NCBI RefSeq assembly: GCF_002280675.1
Contig: NZ_NCEN01000011.1
Coordinates: forward strand, 45,224-109,223
Source of the DNA: Novosphingobium sp. 32-60-15
GTDB lineage: Bacteria; Pseudomonadota; Alphaproteobacteria; Sphingomonadales; Sphingomonadaceae
Length of the DNA: 64,000 nucleotides
Direction: 5' to 3'
This document shows positions 35,643-44,299 of the stretch, in pieces. A program made the position numbers and the translations under genes. Below the pieces are notes generated by a model. The model saw only the letters and a list, made by a program, of their open reading frames with translations, ran no database searches and had not been told where the DNA came from. How positions within the stretch are numbered: position 1 is the first letter of the stretch; every line of letters starts with the position of its first letter.

Positions 35643-36526
35643 CGCTCGTTGATCAGGGTAAAGAAGCGTTGCAGCGCCGGATTGTCATTGTCTTCGCGCC
35701 AGTAAACCGAAAATTCGAGGCGCGTCGTGCCGTTCTGATCGTGGATATCACGGAAATGGAGATCCGGCCATGTCACGCCCTGCGAGGCTTCGGTTGCGAT
35801 GGATATGAAGCGGCCGACAGACACAATGCTCAGCACGCTTTCGAGGCTGGTATTCTGCACGATGATGTTCGGCCGCCCGCCTTGTCCGGTCAGCCGCGCA
35901 GCAAGCAGATTGGCTAGAGTCGGACCAATGCCGCCGCCCGGCACCACGAACACTTCGCGGCGTAGATCACTCCAGTAGATCCGGTCGCTTTCAAGAAGCC
36001 GATGGCCCGACTGCAAGGCGACCATCAGCCTGTCAGACCAGACCGAGCGCGCCAGAATGCCGCTCTCTTCCATCCCGGCCGGAGCCACCGCGACATCGAT
36101 GGTCCGAGACTGCAAGGCATTCAGCAGCTTTTCCGGAGCGGCTTCCTCGCCATCGAATTGGACGTCAGGAAATCGGGTCAGATACTCAGAGAAGGTCTGC
36201 TTCAGATTGCCTGCCATCAGCGAGGAGCTGTAACCGACAGCGAGACGCCCCTGTTCGCCATAGCTGACTGCTCGCGCAGTGGTCTGCAGATTGTCGATGT
36301 CGGTGATGATGCGCCGCGCAGACTCCAGAAAGACCTGGCCCATCTCGGTCGGCTCAGCTCCCCGCGTCGAACGCGTAAACAACTTGATGCCGAGTTTGTC
36401 CTCAAGTTGCGTAACCCGCAGGCTCAGCGTCGCCTGCTTCATGTTGAGCGCCGTGGCAGCACGGGAAAAGCTGCGGGTATCTGCGGTCAGAACGGCGTAG
36501 CGGAGTTGCCGAACCTCGATCGTCAT
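35630..36526 (-). CDS. LysR family transcriptional regulator
   Basis: A 298-residue LysR-type regulator. The N-terminal winged HTH runs through LRYAVLTADTRSFSRAATAL, then KQATLSLRVTQLEDKLGIKLFTRS. The effector domain includes QGRLAVGYSSSLMAG and a type-I fold to residue 290. It is convergent with the trb operon and read toward it, a common arrangement in these elements. It may control transfer. Its promoter lies in the AT-rich gap shared with the dpd operon. Confidence 0.92.
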   Translation of the reverse strand: MTIEVRQLRYAVLTADTRSFSRAATALNMKQATLSLRVTQLEDKLGIKLFTRSTRGAEPTEMGQVFLESARRIITDIDNLQTTARAVSYGEQGRLAVGYSSSLMAGNLKQTFSEYLTRFPDVQFDGEEAAPEKLLNALQSRTIDVAVAPAGMEESGILARSVWSDRLMVALQSGHRLLESDRIYWSDLRREVFVVPGGGIGPTLANLLAARLTGQGGRPNIIVQNTSLESVLSIVSVGRFISIATEASQGVTWPDLHFRDIHDQNGTTRLEFSVYWREDNDNPALQRFFTLINERYPV

Positions 36527-37152
36527 GCTGCTAATGCTCCCCCGTTCTCTTTCTTGCCGGCATTGAGGCGTAATCGGACTGAAATCGCAATATAAATTGC
36601 CGGAGATTTCGCCGCATACAACGTCATTCTGGAGTTATGCTTGACCAATCAAGCTGATACTGAATTTTACGTGCAAATATGATTGATCTATTTTGGAGCA
36701 AAGCGGTTGAAAGGAATGCCTTAAACGTAGCGCTAGCTGTCAGCGCAATTCAGTCGCTCAATACCGTCAGCTTCAATGGACACCTGCTCATATCAATAGG
36801 AAGCGGCTCCGACGGCATTGCAACCCGTATTCCAAAACATGGCATTTGCGGCCTCGGTTGCAGTCAGAATTCCGACAATTTGAGGCGCAGCGAAAAGAGG
36901 ATCGCTTCGGCATTCCGCCGCATCGGCTTTGCTTGATCAACCTACGATTGAAAGGGTGAGGGCACAGTTTCGAAGGACCAGATTGGCGACATGGTTTTCG
37001 GACACAGCCCGGTTTGGCGTCGGATTTGACCCCCAGCGCTGGCGCATTAATCGTTGCACCTTGACCCTGATCAAGGGACATTAATTGTAGCAAAATGATG
37101 CCAGATGCTGTAGCATAAATGCTGATAATCATTCATCCAATGAGCGACAATT
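36527..37152. promoter_or_regulatory. Divergent control region between lysR and the dpd operon
   Basis: A 626-bp AT-richer stretch without a supported gene, between divergent lysR and the first dpd-block gene. Visible features are an inverted repeat CCTTGA-N6-TCAAGG around 37061-37078, the palindrome AGCAT-AA-ATGCT at 37112-37123, and TTGACC followed by AT-rich sequence that could be a promoter. No exact start site is assigned. Short open frames here (for example 36679-36936) have no recognisable protein character. Confidence 0.4.
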
Positions 37153-38064
37153 TTGGCCATCGTTATCACAACCTGTACAAATCGAAAACGCAAGCCCGTC
37201 GATCCAGCGCTTTGTGCGATGTCGCTTGTCAAAGGTGATGTCGGTGAAGTGTCACAGCAATGGGCGCAGAAACTTCGCGGCAACGCGCCTCGCTATTCGG
37301 CACTGGAAGTTTACGGAGGTCGATCGTTTCAAGATGCATCTTATGCCGCGAAGGTGCTTGATGCGAAGCTCTTTGTAGTTTCGGCGGGTTTGGGCTTGAT
37401 CGATGCACTCGAGCAAATCCCTGCTTATGCTTGCACTGTCTCTGAAAATGCGCCTGACAGCATTTCATCTCGAATTATGGCTCGGTATCGGAAGGCTGAT
37501 TGGTGGGACGCGCTGCAGCGATCTTCGCCATATGCTGTGTCATTTCTGGTAGCTGCTGGCTCAGACGATGTTCCCATTCTGGCATCGCTCCCTGAAAGTT
37601 ACATGGAGATGGTTGTGGCTGAGGTTATGGGCTTGCCCATCGATCGCTTCGCTCGCCTTCGGCTCTTTACCCGGACTCCAAGGTCGCGCATTCCAGAGGG
37701 GTTGCGCAATTATGTCATGCCTTATGATGATCGGCTTGATGGACCCGATAGTGATATACGCGGAACCCGAAGCGACTTCGCAGCCCGGGCCTTGCGCCAT
37801 TTCGCTGGCCTTCAGACCTGTGGGACGGCAACCGAAGACGCGGCCGCCGTCGATGCGGCGCTAGCTGGCTGGCGTATGCCCAAGATACAAAGCCGCATTC
37901 GCAGAGATGATTCTGAACTGCTCAACTTGATGCGGCAACATTGGGATTCAGCAGAGGGTAAATCGTCAAAGCTGCTGCGGCTTTTTCGTGACGATCTAGG
38001 CGTTGCCTGTGAACAAGGGCGATTTGCAACTTTGGCGCGCCAAGTTCGCGGAGAGCGGTCATGA
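37153..38064 (+). CDS. YaaA/DUF6884-like protein, candidate DpdC
   Basis: A 303-residue protein opening the Dpd operon. The N-terminus AIVITTCTNRKRKP and the later LFVVSAGLGLIDALEQIPAY match the fold pattern of YaaA/DUF6884-type proteins (Cys-containing first strand, S-A-x-G-L). DpdC is known to convert inserted preQ0 to the amide form in DNA. Position and the absence of another candidate make this the likely dpdC, but the identification is by context. The start is TTG 37153, since a stop lies four codons upstream. The stop overlaps the next gene by four bases. Confidence 0.6.
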   Translation: MAIVITTCTNRKRKPVDPALCAMSLVKGDVGEVSQQWAQKLRGNAPRYSALEVYGGRSFQDASYAAKVLDAKLFVVSAGLGLIDALEQIPAYACTVSENAPDSISSRIMARYRKADWWDALQRSSPYAVSFLVAAGSDDVPILASLPESYMEMVVAEVMGLPIDRFARLRLFTRTPRSRIPEGLRNYVMPYDDRLDGPDSDIRGTRSDFAARALRHFAGLQTCGTATEDAAAVDAALAGWRMPKIQSRIRRDDSELLNLMRQHWDSAEGKSSKLLRLFRDDLGVACEQGRFATLARQVRGERS

Positions 38065-39173
38065 CCAACAGGAAATGCCTCAAAATCCGCGCGGTCCGGT
38101 CCGAGCAAGGTGAAGGCATCGGTGTCTATGCCTTTTTCATCTATGGAGCTGATATCAATCGAATCGCGGATATCAGCCGTATCCGGCGCGACGACAATGA
38201 ACTTAAGGGTTTCCAGCGCCGCGAGATTCGTGACCATGTAAAGGATATTACCGCCTTCTTGGATAGCGGTCCGGTGCTTTTCCCGAATGCAATCATTCTT
38301 GCCCTTTCACCCGAGGTAGAGTTCTCGAAGTCACGCGGGCGAACGCCAGGCGGTGCTTCTGAAGTCGGTGAAACCGGCACACTGTCAATTCCTATCTATC
38401 CCGAGGGGCGTCGGGCGGCGTGGATTGTGGACGGCCAACAGCGCTCCCTTGCTCTCGGTGCCGCCAGAAACTCAGCGATTGCAGTGCCAGTAGTGGGGTT
38501 TGTTTCGGACGCGCTAACAACGCAGCGTGAGCAATTCATTTTAGTAAATAAGGTAAAGCCGCTTCCAACAGCGTTGATCAACGAACTACTTCCTGAAGTA
38601 AGCGTTCTATTGCCACGGGATCTTGCCGCAAAACAACTGCCGAGCGCGTTATGCGCTGCGCTCAACGCCGATCCGAATTCACCGTTCCATGGCTTGATCA
38701 AGCGTGAATCGGATCGGACAGGTATCGTCACCGATACTGCGCTCATTGAGGTAATGAAGGTCAGCCTAAAAACTGCTGCAGGTGCACTTGGCCAATTCAA
38801 GCAAAGCGGTTCGGGCAATGACACGGCTGCAATGTATGACGCCCTGCTGCTTTATTGGCGTGCTGTTCGAGACACATTTCCTGAGGGGTGGGGTAAGCAA
38901 CCTACCGAAAGTCGACTTATGCACTCAGCAGGTATTCGGGCAATGGGGGCACTTATGGACCCATTAATGCTTCGGGCTGACTCGGCGCCTGACAAGGCTG
39001 CAGCTGTGCGCACCATGCTTGCGCGTTTGGCGCCGCATTGCCGTTGGACCAAAGGTGCCTGGGAAGGCTTGGGCCTCGAATGGAACGAAATTCAGTCAAC
39101 TTCGCAGCATATTACGAAGCTTACTGATCATTTGTTCCATCTCGAGCGAGATCTGGCGCGAGCGTCAAAATGA
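38061..39173 (+). CDS. dpdB: DGQR-type DpdB protein, first copy
   Basis: A 370-residue protein of the DndB/DpdB-like DGQHR group. The ParB-like core has F-Q-R-R-E-I-R-D-H-V (about residue 51), the active-type motif VDGQQRSLAL (residues 123-132) and QFILVNKVKPLPTALINELL. In Salmonella Montevideo, DpdB is needed with DpdA to insert preQ0 into DNA. It directly precedes dpdA with a four-base overlap. A second copy lies on the other side of dpdA; the two share the core motifs but differ elsewhere. Confidence 0.8.
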   Translation: MTNRKCLKIRAVRSEQGEGIGVYAFFIYGADINRIADISRIRRDDNELKGFQRREIRDHVKDITAFLDSGPVLFPNAIILALSPEVEFSKSRGRTPGGASEVGETGTLSIPIYPEGRRAAWIVDGQQRSLALGAARNSAIAVPVVGFVSDALTTQREQFILVNKVKPLPTALINELLPEVSVLLPRDLAAKQLPSALCAALNADPNSPFHGLIKRESDRTGIVTDTALIEVMKVSLKTAAGALGQFKQSGSGNDTAAMYDALLLYWRAVRDTFPEGWGKQPTESRLMHSAGIRAMGALMDPLMLRADSAPDKAAAVRTMLARLAPHCRWTKGAWEGLGLEWNEIQSTSQHITKLTDHLFHLERDLARASK

Positions 39174-40501
39174 AGTTCATTTTCGCCGATAGTCTAGACT
39201 ATGTGGATCCAGCGTTCGACTTCATCGCTGATCGCAGTCCTGCAGACCGCCAGCCGTATTGGGACGACGCCTATCCGCACGAGATCCTCGGCTACGCTCC
39301 CTATGATGGCGTGCTTGTCTCGCGAGGCATCATCGGCGATCACCGCGTCAAAGGAAAATATACCGCCAGTCAGGCGCGCCGTTTCCATCTCGTCGGCGCG
39401 AGGAAATTTCTGCGGCTCGACAAGCCGGAATTCGCCCATCTAAATATCTTCGGCGATTGCGGCGCCTTCACCTACGTTCAGGAAGAGCGCCCTCCCTATA
39501 CGCCCGCCGAAATGGCTGAGTTCTACGACGAGTGTGGCTTCACCCATGGCTGTTCGGTCGACCATATCATTTTCGATTTCGACGCCAGCGAGTTTGGCCT
39601 TGCAGGTGGCTCCGAAAACGCAAAAGAGCGCTTCGAGATCACCCTCGAAAATGCCGATGGCTTCCGCCGCGAGACAATTGCAATCGGCGCGGACTTTACC
39701 CCCATGGGCGTGGTGCAGGGCTGGTCGCCCGGCAGCATGGCGGAAGCTGCGCGCCGGTTAGTCGCAATGGGATACGACTATTTGGCACTTGGTGGCATGG
39801 TCCCTCTAAAATCCCCAGAGATTAAGCTTTGCCTTCAGGCGATCCGCGACGTCATCCCGTCGGCAACTCGACTACACATTCTGGGTTTTGCCAAAGCCGA
39901 CGATATCGACAGCTTCCACGGCTACGACATTGCCAGCTTCGATACGACATCGCCGCTGATCCGGGCCTTCAAGGACGCCAAGCAGAATTACTATCTGCCC
40001 GGCAACGGCCCTGGTCTGCGCTATTTCACCTCGATACGGGTGCCCCAGGCGATCGAAAACCCCAAACTCCAGCGTGGTGTGAAAAAGGGCATGTTTCGGG
40101 CCGAGGAACTCGTCCGGTTAGAAGCATTGGCACTCAATTCGTTGAGGGCGTTCGACCGTGGCGAAGCAGACCTAGAGGAAACTCTCCACAACGTGCTCGT
40201 CTACAGCGCCCCTCTTGTGGAGGAGAAGCCGTATGAAGACTGCAAGGACAGCATTGTGCTGACCCGCCTGGCAGAACGCTACCGAGTTACCCTCACGGAA
40301 CAGCCTTGGAAGCAATGCTCCTGCAGAATCTGCCAGGATGCTGCGATCGACGTTATCATCTTTCGCGGCAGCAATCGTAACAAGCGCCGCGGGATACATA
40401 ACCTCGCAATCTATCACGAACACATTGAACGACTGGATTTGAAGCGTGCCGTCTACCCCACCGATGACCTACCTCACCGTCTGTGCGCAGCAGAGCAATG
40501 A
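39170..40501 (+). CDS. dpdA: DNA preQ0 transglycosylase DpdA (TGT-like)
   Basis: A 443-residue member of the tRNA-guanine transglycosylase superfamily, the DpdA branch that exchanges guanine in DNA for preQ0. Visible are FGDCGAFTYVQEE (conserved Asp region of the barrel), YLALGGMVPLKSPEI, YDIASFDTTSPL (candidate nucleophile Asp), and a C-terminal zinc motif CSCRIC followed by histidines in GIHNLAIYHEH. It sits between two dpdB copies and upstream of queE, queD and queC. It starts at the ATG overlapping the previous stop and itself overlaps the second dpdB by 38 bases. Confidence 0.88.
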   Translation: MKFIFADSLDYVDPAFDFIADRSPADRQPYWDDAYPHEILGYAPYDGVLVSRGIIGDHRVKGKYTASQARRFHLVGARKFLRLDKPEFAHLNIFGDCGAFTYVQEERPPYTPAEMAEFYDECGFTHGCSVDHIIFDFDASEFGLAGGSENAKERFEITLENADGFRRETIAIGADFTPMGVVQGWSPGSMAEAARRLVAMGYDYLALGGMVPLKSPEIKLCLQAIRDVIPSATRLHILGFAKADDIDSFHGYDIASFDTTSPLIRAFKDAKQNYYLPGNGPGLRYFTSIRVPQAIENPKLQRGVKKGMFRAEELVRLEALALNSLRAFDRGEADLEETLHNVLVYSAPLVEEKPYEDCKDSIVLTRLAERYRVTLTEQPWKQCSCRICQDAAIDVIIFRGSNRNKRRGIHNLAIYHEHIERLDLKRAVYPTDDLPHRLCAAEQ

Positions 40502-41552
40502 GCATACCGTGCTCAGTTTCGCTGCTAGTGCCGCGGACGTACTCCGTTTCGCATCGATCGAGCGTATTGGGCGAGACGCGCAGGGTGAACTCAGCGGGTT
40601 TCAGCGCCCGCAAGTGGCGGCACATATCCGCGAGATCCGCGACTATCTCGACAAGCCCAACTCGGTCCTTCCCAATCCGATTGTGGTCGCCTTCACAGAC
40701 CGTGTCATGGTCGAGGAACTTGGTGAAGGCCTTGTCAGATTGTCCATCGATATGAGCCAAGGCACTCCTGGATTAGTCGTCGACGGCCAGCAGCGCCTCT
40801 CGGCGCTGGCGAGCGTGAACCGGGATTTCCAGATTTTTGTCTCCGCCCTCATCTGCCGCGATGAGGCCGAGCTTCGACGTCAATTCGTGCTGATCAACAA
40901 CACTAAACCACTACCCAAATCCCTGATCTACGAACTGCTGCCAACCGTCGACAATCTCCCCCCTCGGCTCAGCCGCCGTTCGGTTGCCGCCGACATCACG
41001 GCGCGGCTCAATTTCGAAAAGACAGCTCTTAGCGGGCGCATCAAACAACATACGCAGCCGGACGGCATGATCGCCGACACGGTCATGCAAAAGGTCATCA
41101 TGGAATCGCTGAGCAACGGTGTGATGCGAGAGATGATCCGTGACCCGAAAGGCATTTCACGTTGCGTTCGCCTCGTGTCCAACTTCTTCGAAGCGGTGAA
41201 GACGACGTTCTTCGAAGATTGGCACGGGCACAAACCTGCCACATCGCGCCTGCTGCACGGCGCAGGCATCCAAGCGCTCGGGGATGTCATGGAAGTGCTT
41301 GCCCAGCGCTCGGATGCCCGCAGCGTCGAGGAATTCCGCGAGGGCATCGAATGTCTGAGAGGTAAGACTGCGTGGACGAGCGGGGAATGGAACTTTAACG
41401 GCGAAACACGGCGTTGGAATTCGCTCCAGAACGTCAATCGCGACGTCGCACTTCTCAAACATTATCTGGTCGGCGTCGTTAAGGCCGATCTGCGCCGCCG
41501 CCGTAAGCCAGCACCAGCCCCGTTGCTCGAGCCAGAGGGCCGGGCGTCATGA
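40464..41552 (+). CDS. DGQR-type DpdB protein, second copy
   Basis: A 362-residue paralogue of the gene at 38061. It has FQRPQVAAHIREIRDYLDKP, the motif VVDGQQRLSALASV (about residues 105-118) and QFVLINNTKPLPKSLIYELL, nearly the same order as in copy 1. I chose the ATG at 40464, which lies inside dpdA; the GTG at 40446 is the alternative. Two dpdB-like genes in one cluster could form a heteromer with DpdA or one may have a separate role. Its stop overlaps queE. Confidence 0.78.
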   Translation: MTYLTVCAQQSNEHTVLSFAASAADVLRFASIERIGRDAQGELSGFQRPQVAAHIREIRDYLDKPNSVLPNPIVVAFTDRVMVEELGEGLVRLSIDMSQGTPGLVVDGQQRLSALASVNRDFQIFVSALICRDEAELRRQFVLINNTKPLPKSLIYELLPTVDNLPPRLSRRSVAADITARLNFEKTALSGRIKQHTQPDGMIADTVMQKVIMESLSNGVMREMIRDPKGISRCVRLVSNFFEAVKTTFFEDWHGHKPATSRLLHGAGIQALGDVMEVLAQRSDARSVEEFREGIECLRGKTAWTSGEWNFNGETRRWNSLQNVNRDVALLKHYLVGVVKADLRRRRKPAPAPLLEPEGRAS

Positions 41553-42181
41553 GTTACGCCGTCAAAGAACTGTTCAAAACCCTGCAGGGCGAAGGCGCAC
41601 AGATGGGCCGTGTAGCGGTGTTCTGTCGTTTTTCCGGCTGCAATCTTTGGTCGGGACGGGAGGCAGACCGCGCGGCTGCCATATGCACGTTCTGCGACAC
41701 GGACTTCGTCGGGATAAACGGAACCGGGGGTGGACGATTCTCGACTGCAGCCGAACTCGCCAACGCGATCGCGCGCGAGTGGGGCGGTTCAGTTGAACGA
41801 CGCTATGTCGTCCTGACCGGCGGCGAACCGTTGCTTCAGGTGAATACCGCGCTGATCGACGCCCTCCACGAACGCGACTTTGAAATTGGCGTTGAGACCA
41901 ATGGGACGCAGCTGGCACCAGAAGGGATCGATTGGATCTGCGTCAGTCCAAAAGAGGATGCCGAAATCGTCTTAAGGACCGGCAATGAACTCAAACTGGT
42001 TTTCCCGCAGAATTGCGCTCGGCCAGAACGGTTCGAGCATCTCGCATTCGACCATTTCTTTCTTCAACCGATGGACTCGCCGAAAGCAGCCGACAATCTC
42101 GAGGCCGCAATCACCTATTGTACCGACAACCCTCGCTGGCGCCTTTCGCTCCAGTCGCACAAGATGATCGGAATTCGCTGA
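41549..42181 (+). CDS. queE: 7-carboxy-7-deazaguanine synthase (radical SAM)
   Basis: A 210-residue radical SAM enzyme converting 6-carboxy-tetrahydropterin to 7-carboxy-7-deazaguanine. It shows the short QueE form with KELFKTLQGEGAQMGR and an iron-sulphur cluster motif of the CX14CX2C type (first Cys in FSGCNLW, last two in ICTFCD) instead of CX3CX2C. VVLTGGEPLLQV follows. The gene belongs to the preQ0 supply module of the Dpd block and overlaps both neighbours. Confidence 0.93.
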   Translation: MSYAVKELFKTLQGEGAQMGRVAVFCRFSGCNLWSGREADRAAAICTFCDTDFVGINGTGGGRFSTAAELANAIAREWGGSVERRYVVLTGGEPLLQVNTALIDALHERDFEIGVETNGTQLAPEGIDWICVSPKEDAEIVLRTGNELKLVFPQNCARPERFEHLAFDHFFLQPMDSPKAADNLEAAITYCTDNPRWRLSLQSHKMIGIR

Positions 42182-42555
42182 TGTTCGAGCTCAGCAAGCA
42201 ATTTCGCTTCGACGCCGCCCACACCCTCGACCGGTTGATCGACACCGAATCGAGCCGGCGCATTCATGGTCACAGCTACCGTGCGGAGGTAACCGTGCGC
42301 GGCCGGCCCGACCCGGTCACCGGCATGGTGGTCGACCTTGGCCTACTCGAACGGAAGATGGCCGATGCCCGCGACGCGCTCGACCACCGCTTCCTGGACG
42401 AGGTCAACGATTTGGGGCCGGCGACCATGGAGAATCTCAGCCGCTGGATCTGGGACCGGCTCTCGCCCGAGGTCGGCAACCTGTTCAAGGTTAGCGTCTA
42501 CCGCGACAGCAGTGGCGAAGCCTGCTCTTACTGGGGCGAGGAGATCACGGCATGA
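42181..42555 (+). CDS. queD: 6-carboxytetrahydropterin synthase (QueD)
   Basis: A 124-residue member of the 6-pyruvoyl-tetrahydropterin synthase family making the substrate of QueE. Zinc histidines are in FDAAH and HGHSY, the acid-base pair is in ALDHRFLDE, and the catalytic centre is otherwise complete. The catalytic Cys found in E. coli QueD (position 27, K-C-G-R-L-HGH) aligns with Ser here (S-S-R-R-I-HGH). This may be an alphaproteobacterial variant. The ATG at 42181 shares a base with the queE stop. Confidence 0.9.
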   Translation: MFELSKQFRFDAAHTLDRLIDTESSRRIHGHSYRAEVTVRGRPDPVTGMVVDLGLLERKMADARDALDHRFLDEVNDLGPATMENLSRWIWDRLSPEVGNLFKVSVYRDSSGEACSYWGEEITA

Positions 42556-43262
42556 CCGAGAGCACTGGCGCGCTCGTCCTTTTCTCAGGCGGGCAGGATA
42601 GTGCCACTTGCCTCGCTTGGGCGCTTGACCGGTTCGAAGTTGTCGAGACGGTCGGCTTCGATTACGGCCAGCGCCATCGTGTCGAACTCGAATGTCGGGA
42701 CGAATTTCGGACGCGTGTCACTGATCTGAACCCAGCTTGGGCAGCTCGACTTGGGCCCGATCACATGCTCGACCTTTCGGTGCTAGGCCAGGTCAGCGAG
42801 ACCGCGCTTACCCGCGATGCAGAAATCTCGTTACGCGCAGATGGCCTTCCGAATACCTTCGTTCCCGGGCGCAATTTGCTCTTCTTCACCCTCGCGGCAG
42901 CACTCGCCTCGCGGCGGCAACTGAGGCATCTCGTCGGCGGCATGTGCGAGACCGACTATTCGGGCTATCCCGATTGCCGTAACGACACGCTCAAATCGCT
43001 TGAAGTCACGCTTAATCTCGGCATGGGCAGCCGCACTGTGCTTCACACGCCGCTGATGTGGCTAGACAAGGCCCGGACATGGGAGCTCGCCGACCAGCTT
43101 GGTGGACAGCAGCTTGTCGAACTGATCCGGATCGGTACGCATACCTGTTACCGTGGTGAGCACGACCAATTGCATAGCTGGGGCTTTGGCTGCGCGGTCT
43201 GCCCCGCATGTGAACTGCGGGCGCGGGGCTATGACAGCTTTGTGAGGGCTTTGGCATCGTGA
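42552..43262 (+). CDS. queC: 7-cyano-7-deazaguanine (preQ0) synthase
   Basis: A 236-residue ATP-dependent enzyme converting carboxy-deazaguanine and ammonia to preQ0. The PP-loop is [15 protein letters not shown] near the start, followed by F-D-Y-G-Q-R-H. The C-terminal zinc-binding [10 protein letters not shown] is present. It provides the base inserted by DpdA. It overlaps queD and the following membrane-protein gene by four bases each. Confidence 0.95.
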   Translation: MTESTGALVLFSGGQDSATCLAWALDRFEVVETVGFDYGQRHRVELECRDEFRTRVTDLNPAWAARLGPDHMLDLSVLGQVSETALTRDAEISLRADGLPNTFVPGRNLLFFTLAAALASRRQLRHLVGGMCETDYSGYPDCRNDTLKSLEVTLNLGMGSRTVLHTPLMWLDKARTWELADQLGGQQLVELIRIGTHTCYRGEHDQLHSWGFGCAVCPACELRARGYDSFVRALAS

Positions 43263-44299
43263 ACGAGAACAAAGTGCCCGGAGAAACATCTTGGTCCACG
43301 CCTACGTCCATGGCGGAGGAAGAAACTCGCAAGGTCAAGACAGGCGCTAACCTCAATGGGCTATTTGCTGCATTTTCCTCCTTTTTCGACCGACCGCTCG
43401 ATTTTTATCCACGTCTGGATACGCCTTCACGCAGCGTTTCTTCAGACGAGCTAATCGATAGATTCTACAGTCCGCCGAAGAACAATATGCCTGCGGGCAT
43501 CTTTGGCGCGTGGGCAAGGCTCAAGCCGGAGGATCCTGGCCTCGACGAGGCGATCGAATTTGCAAGGGCCTCGCTGCAGGAAGCCAAAGCCCAGACAGAA
43601 TACCAAGACCAGAAGGCGACAAGGCTACTGACGATCTCGACCTTCCTGACTGCGCTCGCCGGTGCATTCTACACAAGTTTCGCGACCGAATATCCGCTGA
43701 AGACGCTCGCGCATCAGTCGGCCCGCGACTGGTGGCTGCTAGCGGCGACCTACGCCTCCTTCTTCTTGTTCATTCTGTTCTCGCTGTCAGGAGCGCTGGT
43801 GACCTTTCATGCATCACGCACGCGCTTCAAATATCCGGCGAAAGCGACAGTGGAGCGCCAGAACAGCAAGACACGGTCTTATTTGTTTTTCCGCGAGATG
43901 ATCGGCGTGACCCCCGAAGGCTGGGCCAATTCATTCGTGACGGTCGAGGGCGAAGGCGAAGCGCAAACAGCTACACTCAACCCTAATCTGAAGATCGAAT
44001 ATCTCAAAAACTATGTGAGTGAGGCTTACCTGATCGCGGCCAAGACGGCCGACAAGCTACGCTACCTGCAGCCCGCGCAGAGCCTGCTGTCCTATGCGCT
44101 CCGCTGCCTATTGGTTTATATTCTGCTCCTAGCGTGGGTGATGACGCATCTGGTGTCGACCAAGCCGACGACCCAACCAACTGAGGTGAAGGTCGTCACA
44201 TTACCGCAACCCGTGCAAGTTCAGACCATGCCAACTCCGCCCCCCCCCACCACCAGCACTGTGTCCAACGAAGAGCAGAAGGTCACGGTTCGTCCATGA
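43259..44299 (+). CDS. Three-helix membrane protein inserted in the Dpd operon
   Basis: A 346-residue protein that I do not recognise as a known Dpd component. Helices lie at about residues 121-142, 157-183 and 277-299. The segment before helix 1 ([20 protein letters not shown]) and the helix-rich stretch before helix 3 ([14 protein letters not shown]) resemble SLATT/Pycsar-type membrane effectors, without proof of homology. The C-terminal 45 residues are Thr/Pro-rich. It starts at GTG overlapping the queC stop and overlaps the HAD gene by four bases, so it is cotranscribed with the modification genes. Confidence 0.65.
   Translation: MNENKVPGETSWSTPTSMAEEETRKVKTGANLNGLFAAFSSFFDRPLDFYPRLDTPSRSVSSDELIDRFYSPPKNNMPAGIFGAWARLKPEDPGLDEAIEFARASLQEAKAQTEYQDQKATRLLTISTFLTALAGAFYTSFATEYPLKTLAHQSARDWWLLAATYASFFLFILFSLSGALVTFHASRTRFKYPAKATVERQNSKTRSYLFFREMIGVTPEGWANSFVTVEGEGEAQTATLNPNLKIEYLKNYVSEAYLIAAKTADKLRYLQPAQSLLSYALRCLLVYILLLAWVMTHLVSTKPTTQPTEVKVVTLPQPVQVQTMPTPPPPTTSTVSNEEQKVTVRP

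Noticed and set aside
36679..36936. 85-residue open frame in the lysR-dpd gap
   Set aside because: No ribosome site, no recognisable family, and AT-rich composition favour chance.
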